The translations under genes were made by a program, and so were the position numbers. Under the pieces are notes generated by a model, which saw only the letters and a program-made list of their open reading frames with translations, had not been told where the DNA came from and did not search any database. 64,000 nucleotides of DNA from Aplysia californica. Taxonomy: Eukaryota > Mollusca > Gastropoda > Aplysiida > Aplysiidae. This document shows, one piece after another, positions 1-12,700 of this stretch (the stretch's first letter is position 1; every line of letters begins with the position of its first letter). The DNA lies in assembly GCF_000002075.1 (NCBI RefSeq), contig NW_004797274.1, forward strand, positions 2,631,435 to 2,695,434, given 5' to 3'.

Positions 1-84
1 GGGAGAGAATTATGATATCAATGAAAGATAATGTAAAAGCCAGATGAAGCACTAGGGGCAATGTGTCTTCACGATCTCCAATCC

Positions 85-758
85 TCACGTGGAGGCAGCC
101 TGTGAGTTCTGAGTCGCAGCCGTGCCGTCTGTGTAAAGAGTCAAGACCTGTCCCGCATCGGAGAGCAGAGAAGCACGGTGTATACTGGCCCCTGCCATGT
201 TGTTGTTGCCCAGGGCAACCCCCTGGCCACTGGTGCTGCCTGTGCCACTGCTGACCAGCCGGACCTCCCCACCATTGCTGGTGGCGGTCACAATGTTGCC
301 GTTGCTGCTGCCATTGGCAATCCCATCCCCTACACTGATGGTGGCCGCCTCTGTCGCCGAAGCGGCAAGCGCCACCTGCTGGCTCGACTCGAGGATCACA
401 GGCACGCTGGGCGGCTGGTTGGGGGCACTGGGGTCGTGCAGCGCTGGCACCCCAACCCCCCCCGAGATCCCCGCCACGGCCGCAGCTCCAGTCTGACCTG
501 TCATCTGCAGGTTGTACTCAGCCGTCTCCATCCGTAGGATGTACGGGATGATGTTGTCAATCTGAACCGATCCCGTCAGCGCAGAAAAGAAGAGCTCTTC
601 CATGACGGCTGGTACAAAAGTTTTTAGAGGTATGAGGCGGAGCAGCAGCTGAGAGACACGCTCAGAGCTCCCTGGCGATGAACAAGCCTGTAGCAGCTCG
701 CGGCGAGAACGTTCCTGTAGTCTGCTGATCACACGCTTGTCCCGGATGTTGGGGTTGT
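85..758 (-). CDS. NR2C: Last NR2C exon: end of ligand-binding domain plus long C-terminal tail
   Basis: The exon opens after ctgtgtcag with [15 protein letters not shown] and continues through [19 protein letters not shown] to [12 protein letters not shown], where TR2/TR4 proteins normally stop a few residues later. Here the frame stays open for roughly 135 more codons rich in Ala, Gly, Ser, Thr and Asn (for example [21 protein letters not shown]) to the TGA at 87-85. No stop or good donor separates the two parts, so the tail looks translated. Positions 1-84 would be 3'UTR, with the rest beyond the left edge. Confidence 0.88.
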
Positions 759-3700
759 CTGACACAGGAAAGACACAAAAAGGAAAGTCAACTTCAAGAA
801 GTCAATGACAAAGCAGTTAGCTCCAATAAGTCAAAGACAGATAAAGGTAAGTTAGACCTGCATGTGAGCCTCAACCATATTGTCTGAAAATTTTGCGCAA
901 CCCCCCCCCCCCCTTTTGTGGGTGTCATAAGGAAGGACTTCCGAGTAACGAGCGACCACCCCAACAAACACAATAAAGATGAGACCTAACCCTAACCCAA
1001 AAAAGAACCCGCAAGAGGCCTCATGTAAAAAGGCCAGCAAAAGTCCAAAATGAGAAAAAAACAACAAAAAAAACCACACTCCAAAACAAACAAGGAGCAT
1101 AAATATGGCCTACATCTACATTGCTATAATAGGGTTTGATACAATAACACAATAGAATTGGAATATGAATCCTCCATATAGAACTAGTAATCTAAATAAA
1201 TCTAGATCTAGAACAAGTGAATAGGAATAGGCCTTGAACTAGAAATCCGCATCCGATTCCGAACAGAGGGACTCAGCTGAGTCTAGATCTAGATCTAGAC
1301 ACTAGATTCTAGCCTAAATAAATAAATATTCACGCACCTGATGAAATGCTTTTTACCAACATTAATATTACAGGACAACCTATGATAGGGTTTGACACAA
1401 TAGAATTGGAATACGAATCCTCCATTGAGGTCTATAATGATCTATAAATCTAGATCTAGATTCTATTAGAACAAGTGAGTCGGACTTAATCCACACGATC
1501 TGAACAATTGAATAAGTCAACAAATGAAATTCAAAATGGCTGCTCGAGCACGAAACTGAAAGTAGATAATTTAGGTCGTCGTCCTTTTTCGTATTCGCAT
1601 TTCTACTCAGGTTCCGACAATTATGTCGGAAACACCGACGTCAGCAGTCGGCACGAAAACGAAAGTGCCGACAAAGCCGACGGGAGAAAAAGGGGGCGCT
1701 GGCAGTCAGCCAGGCCTCGCACTACACACATTGACTGATACAGGTGGGCCTAGCCTAGCGATAGCATCGGCCGGCTTGTCGGATTTCAGACGATTGTCGG
1801 CAAACATGCAGGTCTAGGTAAGTCAACTCCAAAAACTCTTAGATGTACAAAGGAAAGTAGGCAGTCCCAACAAGTCAAAGACAGATAAAGTAAGACAGTT
1901 TCAATAAGTCAAAGACACTGAGATAAGTAAGCTCCAAAAAATCAAAGACATAAGTTTGATCAGTGGTTAGCAAGCGACAACACCAACATCTTTCATGTAT
2001 ACAAATCTGCAAGTACGAGCATGTATGAGTGGGAATGTGAAAGTACATGTGAGGAAGAGAATGTTCGAGTATATGTATATACATATTATTTTTTATATGA
2101 GAGGGTAACAGTGGTCATGTACATGAGTGTGTGCATGTTAAAATGTCAATGTACGCATCGCATTACACTGTTTCGAGAGTGATGGATGGTGGAGTCTTAC
2201 ACTTGAGCAGTGGATGTGTGCACACCCTGTGTGTCTGTGGAGTCAAGCTACACTCACCAGGAGCAAATAGCACCAAAGTCTTGAGATAGGCAAACTCTGC
2301 TGAGGTGATGTTGAGACTCTGTATGTGAGTGACGTAATCCTGGAGCCGGATGATGTGCTCAATCACGCTCTTCACCTTCTCCTGATTACTGTGGTCTGAG
2401 GGATCACGTGGGAAAAAAAGGGGTTATTTCTGGCTGGGAAAATCTGAAGGAGTGGGGGGTTGTCTAAAAGTGGGGTTGCTCCTCTCATTGATATAGCTAC
2501 ATGGTTTGATGCATATGTAGCACGAGAGTATCCTGGACTTGAGAGAGAGAGACATAAATTAATATAAAAATAAAAATAATAAATGACATTTATATAGCGC
2601 TCAACTCTGATTAAAGTAGACAGGCTCTGAGCGCTTTACAATACAATACAATGTACAACAGTAACATAAAACGTTGTGTTTTAACTGAAAGAAAATACCT
2701 CCAAATATTCATCTTATTACTTTAAAAACAGCAGTGACTTCAGCTGACCTTTGAATGAATCAAAAGATTTGATCTCTCTTAGTCTACTTAGAGCACTCGG
2801 CAAAACATTATACAGCACAATAAAAGATCATTACCTGGTCTCCATTTTCGGCCGGATCATACATCTAAAACTTATAAACACAGGTTTTTTTACAGTTTTA
2901 TTTCTTGAAAGAGCATTGAATTAAAACATACATTACGTATCCAAAAATCAAGAAAAGTGGATGATAAATAAGTGAGTGATGATTTTTCAACAGCCCTCTA
3001 CTTTAGCTGAGTTCTTGAAACTCCTGGGTTGCCCAGACCATCCCCCTCAGTGAGGTAACCCAGTAGGAAGAAAAAAAAATTTTTTTTTAAAGTTCATGTG
3101 CTTCATTTTTCAAATGTCCCAAAAGTAAAAATGAAAGTAGGCCCGCCGCAAAGACAGGGAGAGAGATCAAGTCCCTTAATTTGTCTGTTTTAAAAGTAAC
3201 AACATATAGGAAGCTCATTCTAGGTGCACTTACCTCCTCGCTGCAGACTGGCCTGTAGATGATTCAAGATAGCGGCCAACATGGTGGGCAGACACATGGT
3301 AGCGGAGCACTGAGCCAGGCCAAGCGTAAACAGCTCACTCCAACATGACCGCACTAGCGTTGTCTGGAGGTCCGGTCTGACCACAACAACATTCAAAAGA
3401 ACAATTAAGGCAAACAGCACATATGTAACAAAATATTTAATCAAAGAAGCAGCTGCCCCCCCCCCCCTAAAAAAAAAAAACAACAACAAAAAAACCCCAA
3501 AAAATTCATGATAAGAACTTGTCTTTGTTTTCAATAAAAAATGTATTCTCAAACCAATTATGCAATTAAAAAAAACAACAAACAAACAAAAAAAACCCAC
3601 TTAAAAACAAACAAATAAACAGCTTATAAACTGTTATAACTTATGGCTTGATCCAGTCAATAAGAGTAGTCATTTTTGCTTGTCAAAAAATCCTAAACTT

Positions 3701-6700
3701 TACTTGGAAACTATTCAGATTAAAAAATCCACATCTGCAGTAACAAAAAAAAATTAGGGTCAAGCCATTGCATCCATGGAGTTTAAAGTGACATCGCGAG
3801 AGACAGAAGAATAACTGACGCACATAATTCATTTCCAAATATAAACAAATACAACAGGACAAAATGTGACATCGCTTACATGGAACCCTAAGTAGTTTAG
3901 TCTTAGTAAGTGTTTTACGGCACTTGCAACACTATAAGGTCATATAAGTGCCGAAGATTAGAGGTGTGACAAGAGAGTAACAAACACAAAAAAGAAGGAG
4001 GGGAGATAAAGACGATAGATGTTTGATAGGAAAAAAGAAGCAAACCACACCAGAGCACCCATCAACCACCCACACATGGAACCCTAAAAAAAAGACAAAT
4101 GAGGTAGAGACAGAAAATGCTTCATGCATAAGGAAGATCAGTAAAAGGGCAATAAACAAACAAACACAAAAACAAACTAATTTCTTACCCAAGGTCTTGG
4201 AAAGCAGAGACAGATCTAGTCCAGTGCATGGACAGGAAGAGTAGTCGAGAGGCACTCTCACAGATGTAGTGAATGTTCAGATATGTCGGCATGGGGGACG
4301 GGGTGGTCAGGGTGAAGGCAAAGTTTGCCTCCGTAAGTATTGGACCTGAAACAGCAACAGGGACATTTGTATTTTAAAAATGTATTTTGATTATTGTCTT
4401 TGAAATATAATGTTAAGTATGTCAGCACACAAAAAAGTCTCTCATTTTAATATAGTGTAAAGCGCATAGAGCTTGCTGTAAATGGGGATATGCGCTAAAC
4501 AAATGCTATTTATTGTTATTATTATTTTGCTGGGAATGGAACAGTACAATATTAAAAATGAAAAGAAGTAAAAGAAGCACTTCTTTCTTAAGCCATCACA
4601 TCTGCTCCATAAAATGAGGTCAAGAACAAAATGTATTCAAAGAATAAAGGCCATGAAATTGCCTTGGGGCACATCAACCTTAAACTCTTTGTCACAAATT
4701 CCCACTCACAGTAGTTCTCAGTGAAAAGCAGACAGTCCATTGGGAAAGAACAAAAGAGCAGTTTCTAGGAACAAATTGACCCACCAATGGGTCTGCAGGA
4801 CTGTTTGGAAAGATAGTATGGTCATAAAATTTAAGAACAACTTCTGGAAAAGCAGACAAGAAAGCCTCAACACTGGCATTAGAAATGTGAAGGAAAAGTA
4901 GAAACTATAATGTAACCTGGTTGGTTAACTTAGACAGACATTGCCGCTCATTCACCAGTGTCATTGACTTCCCAAACGAAAACCCCTGTCTTCTAACAGA
5001 CACTTACCTTGAGTTTCAACTAACAAAGAGTTTTCGCCATCGCTATTTGCAGACTGGTCAAAGCTTGCTTCTGACAGACCACTTTGATCTAAGACTGTCG
5101 AGTTTTGCTGAGAAAAAGAAGAAGCAATATGTTAGATCTAACATTTAATCTGTTGAGTGAGGAAAAACTAAGTAATGATAGGTCTATCAAGCCCCAAGCC
5201 TTCAACACTTCAGAAACTACAACATGGCCATGGAGGTGCAGATGGGTTTGCAATGGATTTTTTTCAGCTTTTTTGTTTATGTATCACAAGAGACTGTGAG
5301 CAGCAGTGAAGTAGCGTGTAACTTGAAAGCATCCGACAGGGAGACTCGTCATCAGTGTTCAAATGCCAGCTCGCAGCAACAAAAAAAAAATTACAAGCTC
5401 AATCAGCTCTGATATATGTAAAGAGAGCATTCAACACCAGAATTGCTGATATAAAATAAGATTTCCACACCTTTATGGTCTGATCAATTTACCCCCCCCC
5501 CCCCACACACACACACACCCACACCCCACCTTCCTTTCATAAACAAAACCCGACAAACAGGTGAGACAACTGACTTTGCATTACTATACCTGGCTCTGAG
5601 GACTCTGCACAGCTTTAGCCAGATTGTCAAAAGCTCTGGCCGCAGCGTCAGGCGTGTTGCGGTTTGCATCTCCATTATTCTGGAGGGGCGAGGCTGTCTG
5701 GCCAGCGGACAGCTCTTCCAGGTTCACCTCTTCTTTGCCCATGGTGGCTAATGTGGTCACCACGCTGGCCAATGTTGACAAATCTGAGGAATGGCAACAT
5801 ATACATATACACCATCCTTACCATACACGGGTTTTGCAAAAAAATGATGCTTGTTTTAGTAAGAGTTTTACAGCACTTGCAACAAAATTAGGTAATATAA
5901 GTGTCAAAGTTAAGAGGTGTTACGAGAGAGTAACAAACACAAAAAAGGAGAGAAAAGGACGATAGATGTTTGATAGGAAAAATTGAGGTAACCACACCAG
6001 AGCCTCCACCAACCACCCACATGGGTTTTGCAATACAATAACATGCTGGGGAGAATGTAAAGATACTAGCTGTGTTTAGCACAGAAGGACAACAGGCAGG
6101 AGAGGCAACACTGTCAAGGACACACCCACACAATCTCACTAATCCGCAGCTTCATGTGGGCAATAAATATACTTTTTTTCCAAACACCAGACTCCATATT
6201 CTATGGGCAAAGACCAAACGTTACCTTCCTCAATTCTCCAAAAGAAATTTTCGTTTTCGCAAGAGTTCAACGGCACTTGGAACCCAATAAGGTCATATAA
6301 GTGCCAAAGATTAGAGATGTTACAAGAAGGGAGAAACAAAGACAAAAGAGGAGAGATAAGGACTATAGATGTTTGATAGGAAAAAAGGAGCAAACCACAC
6401 CAGAGCACCCTCCAACCAGCCACCAAAAGAAATTATCACAATAGAAGAGCAGCAAATGACAAACACACTGCACAACCTGCCACTCAACATGATGTGCTCC
6501 GAAGAGACAGTTATGTGGACTCTTGATAGATGCAACTACTCATCAAAACCACACATGTGATTGAACAACACCAGGCTCAGAATGTACCAGGAAAAAAAAA
6601 AATCAACAAACTCCAAGAAAAAAAAATTCAATAGACGGTTCAAAGTCTGCAACCCAAAGGACACTATATCAGGCCCTCAGAAGAATACCATGGACTTCCT

Positions 6701-9700
6701 CTCTCCCAAACCAAGGTCAGGAGTTTAAAAACGAGGCACAATGAAAATCTAAACTACAATTACTTAGAACGGAAACATGACCCATCCACAATGTACAGAA
6801 AAAAACAAACATGGAGGAATCACACACATACAGATAGGGGGAAAGGAGAAGGAGGAAACAAGCCATCGATATCCCAAAGATACCACAGACAGACACATTT
6901 GATTCTTTGGCCCTATGCTATGACACAGCGGGGGAAACTCACAGCCCACACAAGCAGCATCAAGAAGTTCTCACACAAAACCTGAACCAACCATTAGCTT
7001 ATGGTAACAAACTGCACTTTGAGCAGTTGCTGATCTGGTTCAAGAGCTATGGTACTGAATAATTTATTCTTTACATATACACAGCAATGGCATGAAGTAA
7101 ATAATTAGAAAAAAAGAAGCAGAAGAGTGAAAAAAAATTATAACGTGTTATATTGCTTGTACAATAAATATACTTGCACAAAAGAGCAAGATTATAATGT
7201 GTATATATATATATATATATATATATGTATGAGTGTGTGTGTTTGTGGCAGCAACAGACAAGCGTTCCGCATATTTACGTGAGTCCCTCAGGTTATACGA
7301 AAACAGAAAAGCAGAGTATGAGGTCCTGGACAAAAGTCACCAGCTGCTCATGAGTAACTGACACAGGAGGCAATTTCACTGTGTCCCGACAAATTTTCAG
7401 TTGGTGTTTACGGGGAATTGTCCACAGTATTTTCATCATTTGACAGGGGATGGGAGAACAACGGTTGTTAGCACCAAACCTGGCATGCAATAATATCAAT
7501 CTATGTACTCTAGGAATGATCAGCACTCCAAGCTGATATGGCAAATGCAAACAAAACAGTCCTCTTCTATAGAGCATTCAACTGTTTTTTTGTTTTGTTT
7601 TTACAGTTATGTTATTGTCTTTGGTTGAACATTCTTTTAGGCCTGGTAAACTTACTATATATGTTATCTAAGTAACATACAGAATATTTGCTACCTGCAA
7701 ACACTACATATTGTCATGGACAAAAGGAAAACGAGAAACTCAGTATGACACTCCTTTACAATGAGAGTAACAACGTTGAAATGATTTATTCCTCTCTTGA
7801 CACAGAGACAACATAACTCTGTAAAATAGTTTGAGTTTCTGTCACTATTTATACTGAGCCTTCCAATAAGACTAAATCTGACTCATAATTTCTGTTCCTT
7901 CATTGCAAGAATGACAGTTATCAAGGACCACATGCACAATGACATTAACAGTGACTAAATCAGTACATACGTCATGGATTTATGACCCCATGAACAATAA
8001 AAATTAGAAGTAAGGTCAGAGTGTGTCTCATGAGATTTACCTTCTGTGTTGTTAACTGTGCACACTACATCCGCCAGAGTGCTCAGATCTGATCAGAGGA
8101 CAAAGTAGCAAAAACAAAAGGGAATTCCCACAAGAAAAGCAAATGAAAACCAATATATTGAAAGCAGTGAGCACATTGTGCAAATCAATCAAAATCAAAC
8201 AGTGGGCAGTGGCACAACAAGTGATATATATATATATATATATAATATGGAACACAGCACCACGTTCTGACATTTGACCATGAATTGCAAAATGCGTTCA
8301 CCTCATAAGCGAGCGTATGATTAAGAAAGTGAAAATAAAGGGATGCAATGACTAACACAGTTGCAACACAAGTTAGCAAATGCAGAGTCATCTTTAACAA
8401 AGCATATCACTTCTAAAAAGCACAGTTATCAGACTACAGTCTGAACTAAGTTTTTAAAAATCATTTTGTTTTCTAATTGTAATGATACTCTTTCTTCACT
8501 TCCATCAGTGATGAATTGATTAGAATACATATATGCAGATTTTTGCATGAAAGGTTATACATAAAAATGGATCTGTTAAATAAAAAAATGGCAACAATCT
8601 AAAGTCGTGTACTTATAGCTCAAAGTAAAGTATAAAGATACCAAGATGTGCTTCGAACATTAAAGTTAGGTAACAAAAAAAAAAAGGCTATGAAATAACA
8701 AAGCAAGGCTTTTTTTTGTTGCAATTTTGAAGCCAACAGTTTACTTCAAATTCTATTGCTCTGTTGTTCTGTTATCAAGTGGAAAAATAAAATTTGAAGA
8801 AAAACAATCCTCGAGAAGAAGATAAACAAGTATTATACGACAGGCAATGAGTCACGCATCACAGTTCCCACTGTATTTGACATGAATGAAACTGATGTCA
8901 GTTAAATAATGTAACAGCGCACAGGTTTTCTAATGTCCCAAATATCAACTGAGTATTTCACTTCAGGAACTTACAGTGGAAAGAGACCACATAAATTATT
9001 GCTGTCTGCTCCTACACTGAATGTCATTCCATAATTTCCTCCAGAATTCAGATCTGTGACTTGTACTGACTTTACATCTACATGAATGGATGAAATCTGT
9101 TAATGAAAATAGCTCTACAGAAAGCTCAGAGGACTACACTGTCAAAGAAAAAACAGTTCAGCGTCTCAAGAAGACTAAGTGTAAGACATCCAGAGGACGT
9201 CACCTTTTTTTAACCAAGGAACAAAATGCGCTATTTGCAATACCAACTGATAAAAAAACCCCCAAAAAACGACGTATTGATCCACACCACATGGATTCAA
9301 TAAAGGAAGAAAATCCTCACAAACATGACCATTTTGAGACAAGAAAATTGCTGATGAGTGCACGATAGAGTAAAATTTGAAGCAAAGAAAATTTGGCAAT
9401 ATGTGGTAGTTCATTATTATAAGAATACTTCCTGTAATTAATCATTAATAAGTAGTATACACTTTCTATTCACCATTCCTACTAGACAAGAAAGTGAAAC
9501 CAATAGCTCAGTAAGCCATCCATTACGAGAAAAACTTTGGTCAAAAACCTTGACACTTGTTAAGTGTTACAATTCTTTTTTCTACTTCATAAGTACCAGC
9601 TTTGAACGATTTCATGAAGAGCCAAAACAGACTTCTTACACTGTGAAGAAAGGTAATTTTTTTGGTAAGTGTTTTACAGCGCTCACAACTGTATATGGCC

Positions 9701-12700
9701 ATATAAGCATGCAGGACACATTAAACATTTTCAGTTGTTAGGAAATTTTGAATTTTGCGCGGGTGGCGGCCCAAGTCTACACTTTTCGATTTTTGACCAC
9801 AACGGGATCTTAAACATGCACAACTTGCATACGGGACATCCGAGATTTTTCGCCCTTATCAGAGAAGGCTAGGTGTTAGATCTTTCCTACCATAAGATCA
9901 GGGGTGTGGCTGAAAGACAGCAGTAAGGAGCCAAGGCGTAGCAGTAGCAAAAGTGAGGAGCCCAGGTGGGGGTAGAAAGTGGAGATGAAAGCAGACGACA
10001 GAACATTGTTAGAGCAGGAAAGAAGGTGAAAGGAGAAATTTTTTTGAAGAACATTTTCCTGTCGCTATCTGGATTCGAGCCCGGGACCTATTGAATGAAA
10101 GATGATCACTGTAACCCCTTGACTACGAGAGCCCCCTGAAGAAAGCTTAGAAAACAGCTGGAGTTATGTTTGTAATAAATGATGAAAAATTCAAATGAGA
10201 TTGCTTTAACAGTGGGGCACATGAATAGGGTGAAGACTGCAAAGTTTGAGGAGAAATAGTGTGAAATGCTTTACCTTCAGTATTGCTCACAGTGCTGACA
10301 ACATTGGCTAAAGTTGTGAGATCTGATCAGCATGGACGATGAGCATAAGATGGGGAAATAAAAACAAAATGAAAAACAAACAGAAAAAAAAAAAAAAAAA
10401 AAAAAAAAAGAAACACACAAAAATTCTAGCGGCTAACATTAGGAAATGTCAAGGGTTAAAAACACACAAAAAAGACACGTTGCGTTCATATGGGAGACAC
10501 TGAATTATAACTGATGCCATGCACGGGCAAGACAGTGGAGCCCCCACCCCCACCACCAAAACAATTCACTACTATGTCTTGTTTTCAAACAATACCCTAC
10601 TCCATGAAATACTAAAGTTACAAACTTTCACCCCCCCCCCCCCTCCGAAAAAAACCCAAACATCACAAATAACACCAGTTCAATTTTCAAAGAGCCAAAT
10701 CCCTTTCATGGTTTGACAATTCCAGCCTGCACAAGGATCCCCCTACACACATGCATTAGACACAATGTCAAATAAACATGGAGGACATCATAACTAGATC
10801 AAGACTATACCTAGATACTGGTGGTAAGCTTATGTATATATAAAGACAGCTACAGACATTAAAAGCATCCACAGAGAAATGACAGGATTGTTCCTCCTGA
10901 CAACCGTCTACACTTCACAGATACATTGGTCGACACAGGGTTGCCTTTTCACCTTTACAAAGTTAAAATCTAGCAATCAGGCTTTTCAGGAAAATATCAA
11001 AAGCATAATAAATAACCTACGACACCTAAAGTCCCTATATTTTATGGACTATAAATATTTCAGGATAGTCTTGAACTAGGCAGGCATTAGGCAACCCTGG
11101 CAGAAGCATGCATGCAGCAAAAGATCCCAGAAAAAAATAAGAGACATATAGTAGAATTTTGGTGCTAGTTTTGTACATTAAAGAACACATCTAGTCAATG
11201 GAATATCTTTGAAGTAGCAAGCAATATTTGAAAAAAACCACACAAAAAACCCACCAACAAACAAACCAAAAAGCTAAACCACTCAAGCTCAAGTGTTCAA
11301 ACATCTACAGGCAGGGATGGGCACAAATCTGGATGTCAACAACCCTGAAGTTTTAAGTCAGGAAGAAAACCCTGAGAAAATTGGATTCCCCAAAACAACC
11401 AATGTTCCGGAAATCCTCCCCCCCAACAATTTTTCTGAACTCACGTTAAAAAAAATAAATAAAAAAATAAAATAAATACAACATAAATACATAAACAAAT
11501 AAATAAGAAAAAAAAAAGCCCCCAAAACTTGAGCATGTCCATCCCTGGACAGGGAGAGAATCAACTCTAGGAGCAAACTATGGTAAGCGCTAGGCTCGAC
11601 TACAGAGGAACTGACCCGTGTTGACCGTTGAGCTGGGCGACGGCATCTGGGAGCTGAGCACCACCATGCCCTGGTCTGTCTGCACCACACGCTCCTGCAG
11701 GTTGGCCAGCAGACTCCCGTACTTGGGGTCCTCCAGGCTCTGCACCTGAAACAAGGATAGTAGACAGACAATGCAAGTTATCTCACATGCAGATCAGACG
11801 GCGCCTCACAGATAATGAATGATAATTGCGCATCAGAGATAATAAACCATGATCAAGTCTCACAAGTACTGAAACATGACCAAGTTTCACAAATAATGAA
11901 ACACGATCAAGTTTCAATGATAGTGAATCACTTGTATGACACATAAAACGAAACATGATCATGCCCCAAAGATAATAAATCATGTTCACACCTCACAGAT
12001 AATAAATCATGATCGCGTCTCACAGAAAATGAATTGTAATTATGCTGAGCAGATAATGAATGATGATCATGTCAGAAAGAGAGGGAATCATGCTCTGTGA
12101 TTATCAAAGACATTTTGTTGTACTAAAAAAATACACCAGACTTTGTTATTTTGAACTCATCATTAATCCTTCGAGCCCCGACCTCCTGGGTCTACCCTGC
12201 CCCTCTGCTGAGTTCCTGAGAGATATATTGTTAACATTCATATGATCATCAGAATCACATTCCATATCCCACTCAGGGTAGTCCTTGTCACTACCAGCAT
12301 CTAATTTATTAAGATCTTCAAAATAATCAATAACGTCCTGTGTGCTAAACCTTGTTTTCCATACACGCATTTTGTCTCAGGTGGGCCGAGTTGGGGATGG
12401 GGTTTCACTAACCGTTGTACCGTTGGCTAGGCATACGGGCAGTTTTACAAGCCAACAATGTTCCAGTTGCAAGGACTCAAAGGGTTAAATAGAAGAAGAA
12501 AAAAAGTCTATCAGGAGCTGAGGATTACCTTAGGGCTGAAGGTGGGTATTGCAGCTGAGGGGCTGTTGAAGTCTTTTCGGATATATATCCTCTGAGTGGA
12601 TGTGGCCACAGTGACAGGCACTTTGTCTCGTTGGTCCGATGGACGCCTCTCCTGCTGGACAGCTGATGACAAAACCACTAAAATTATCAACGCAGAACAG

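Noticed and set aside
197-496. Plus-strand open frames opposite the last NR2C exon
   Set aside because: Shadows of the GC-rich coding exon on the other strand.
7293-7577. Minus-strand frame with [12 protein letters not shown] after a possible acceptor
   Set aside because: No similarity to nuclear receptors, weak splice signals, and the neighbouring exons already join in frame.
9090-9368. 92-codon plus-strand open frame rich in Lys/Glu/Ser
   Set aside because: Lies in an NR2C intron on the opposite strand, has no recognisable domain and no splice or promoter context; its composition follows A-rich DNA.
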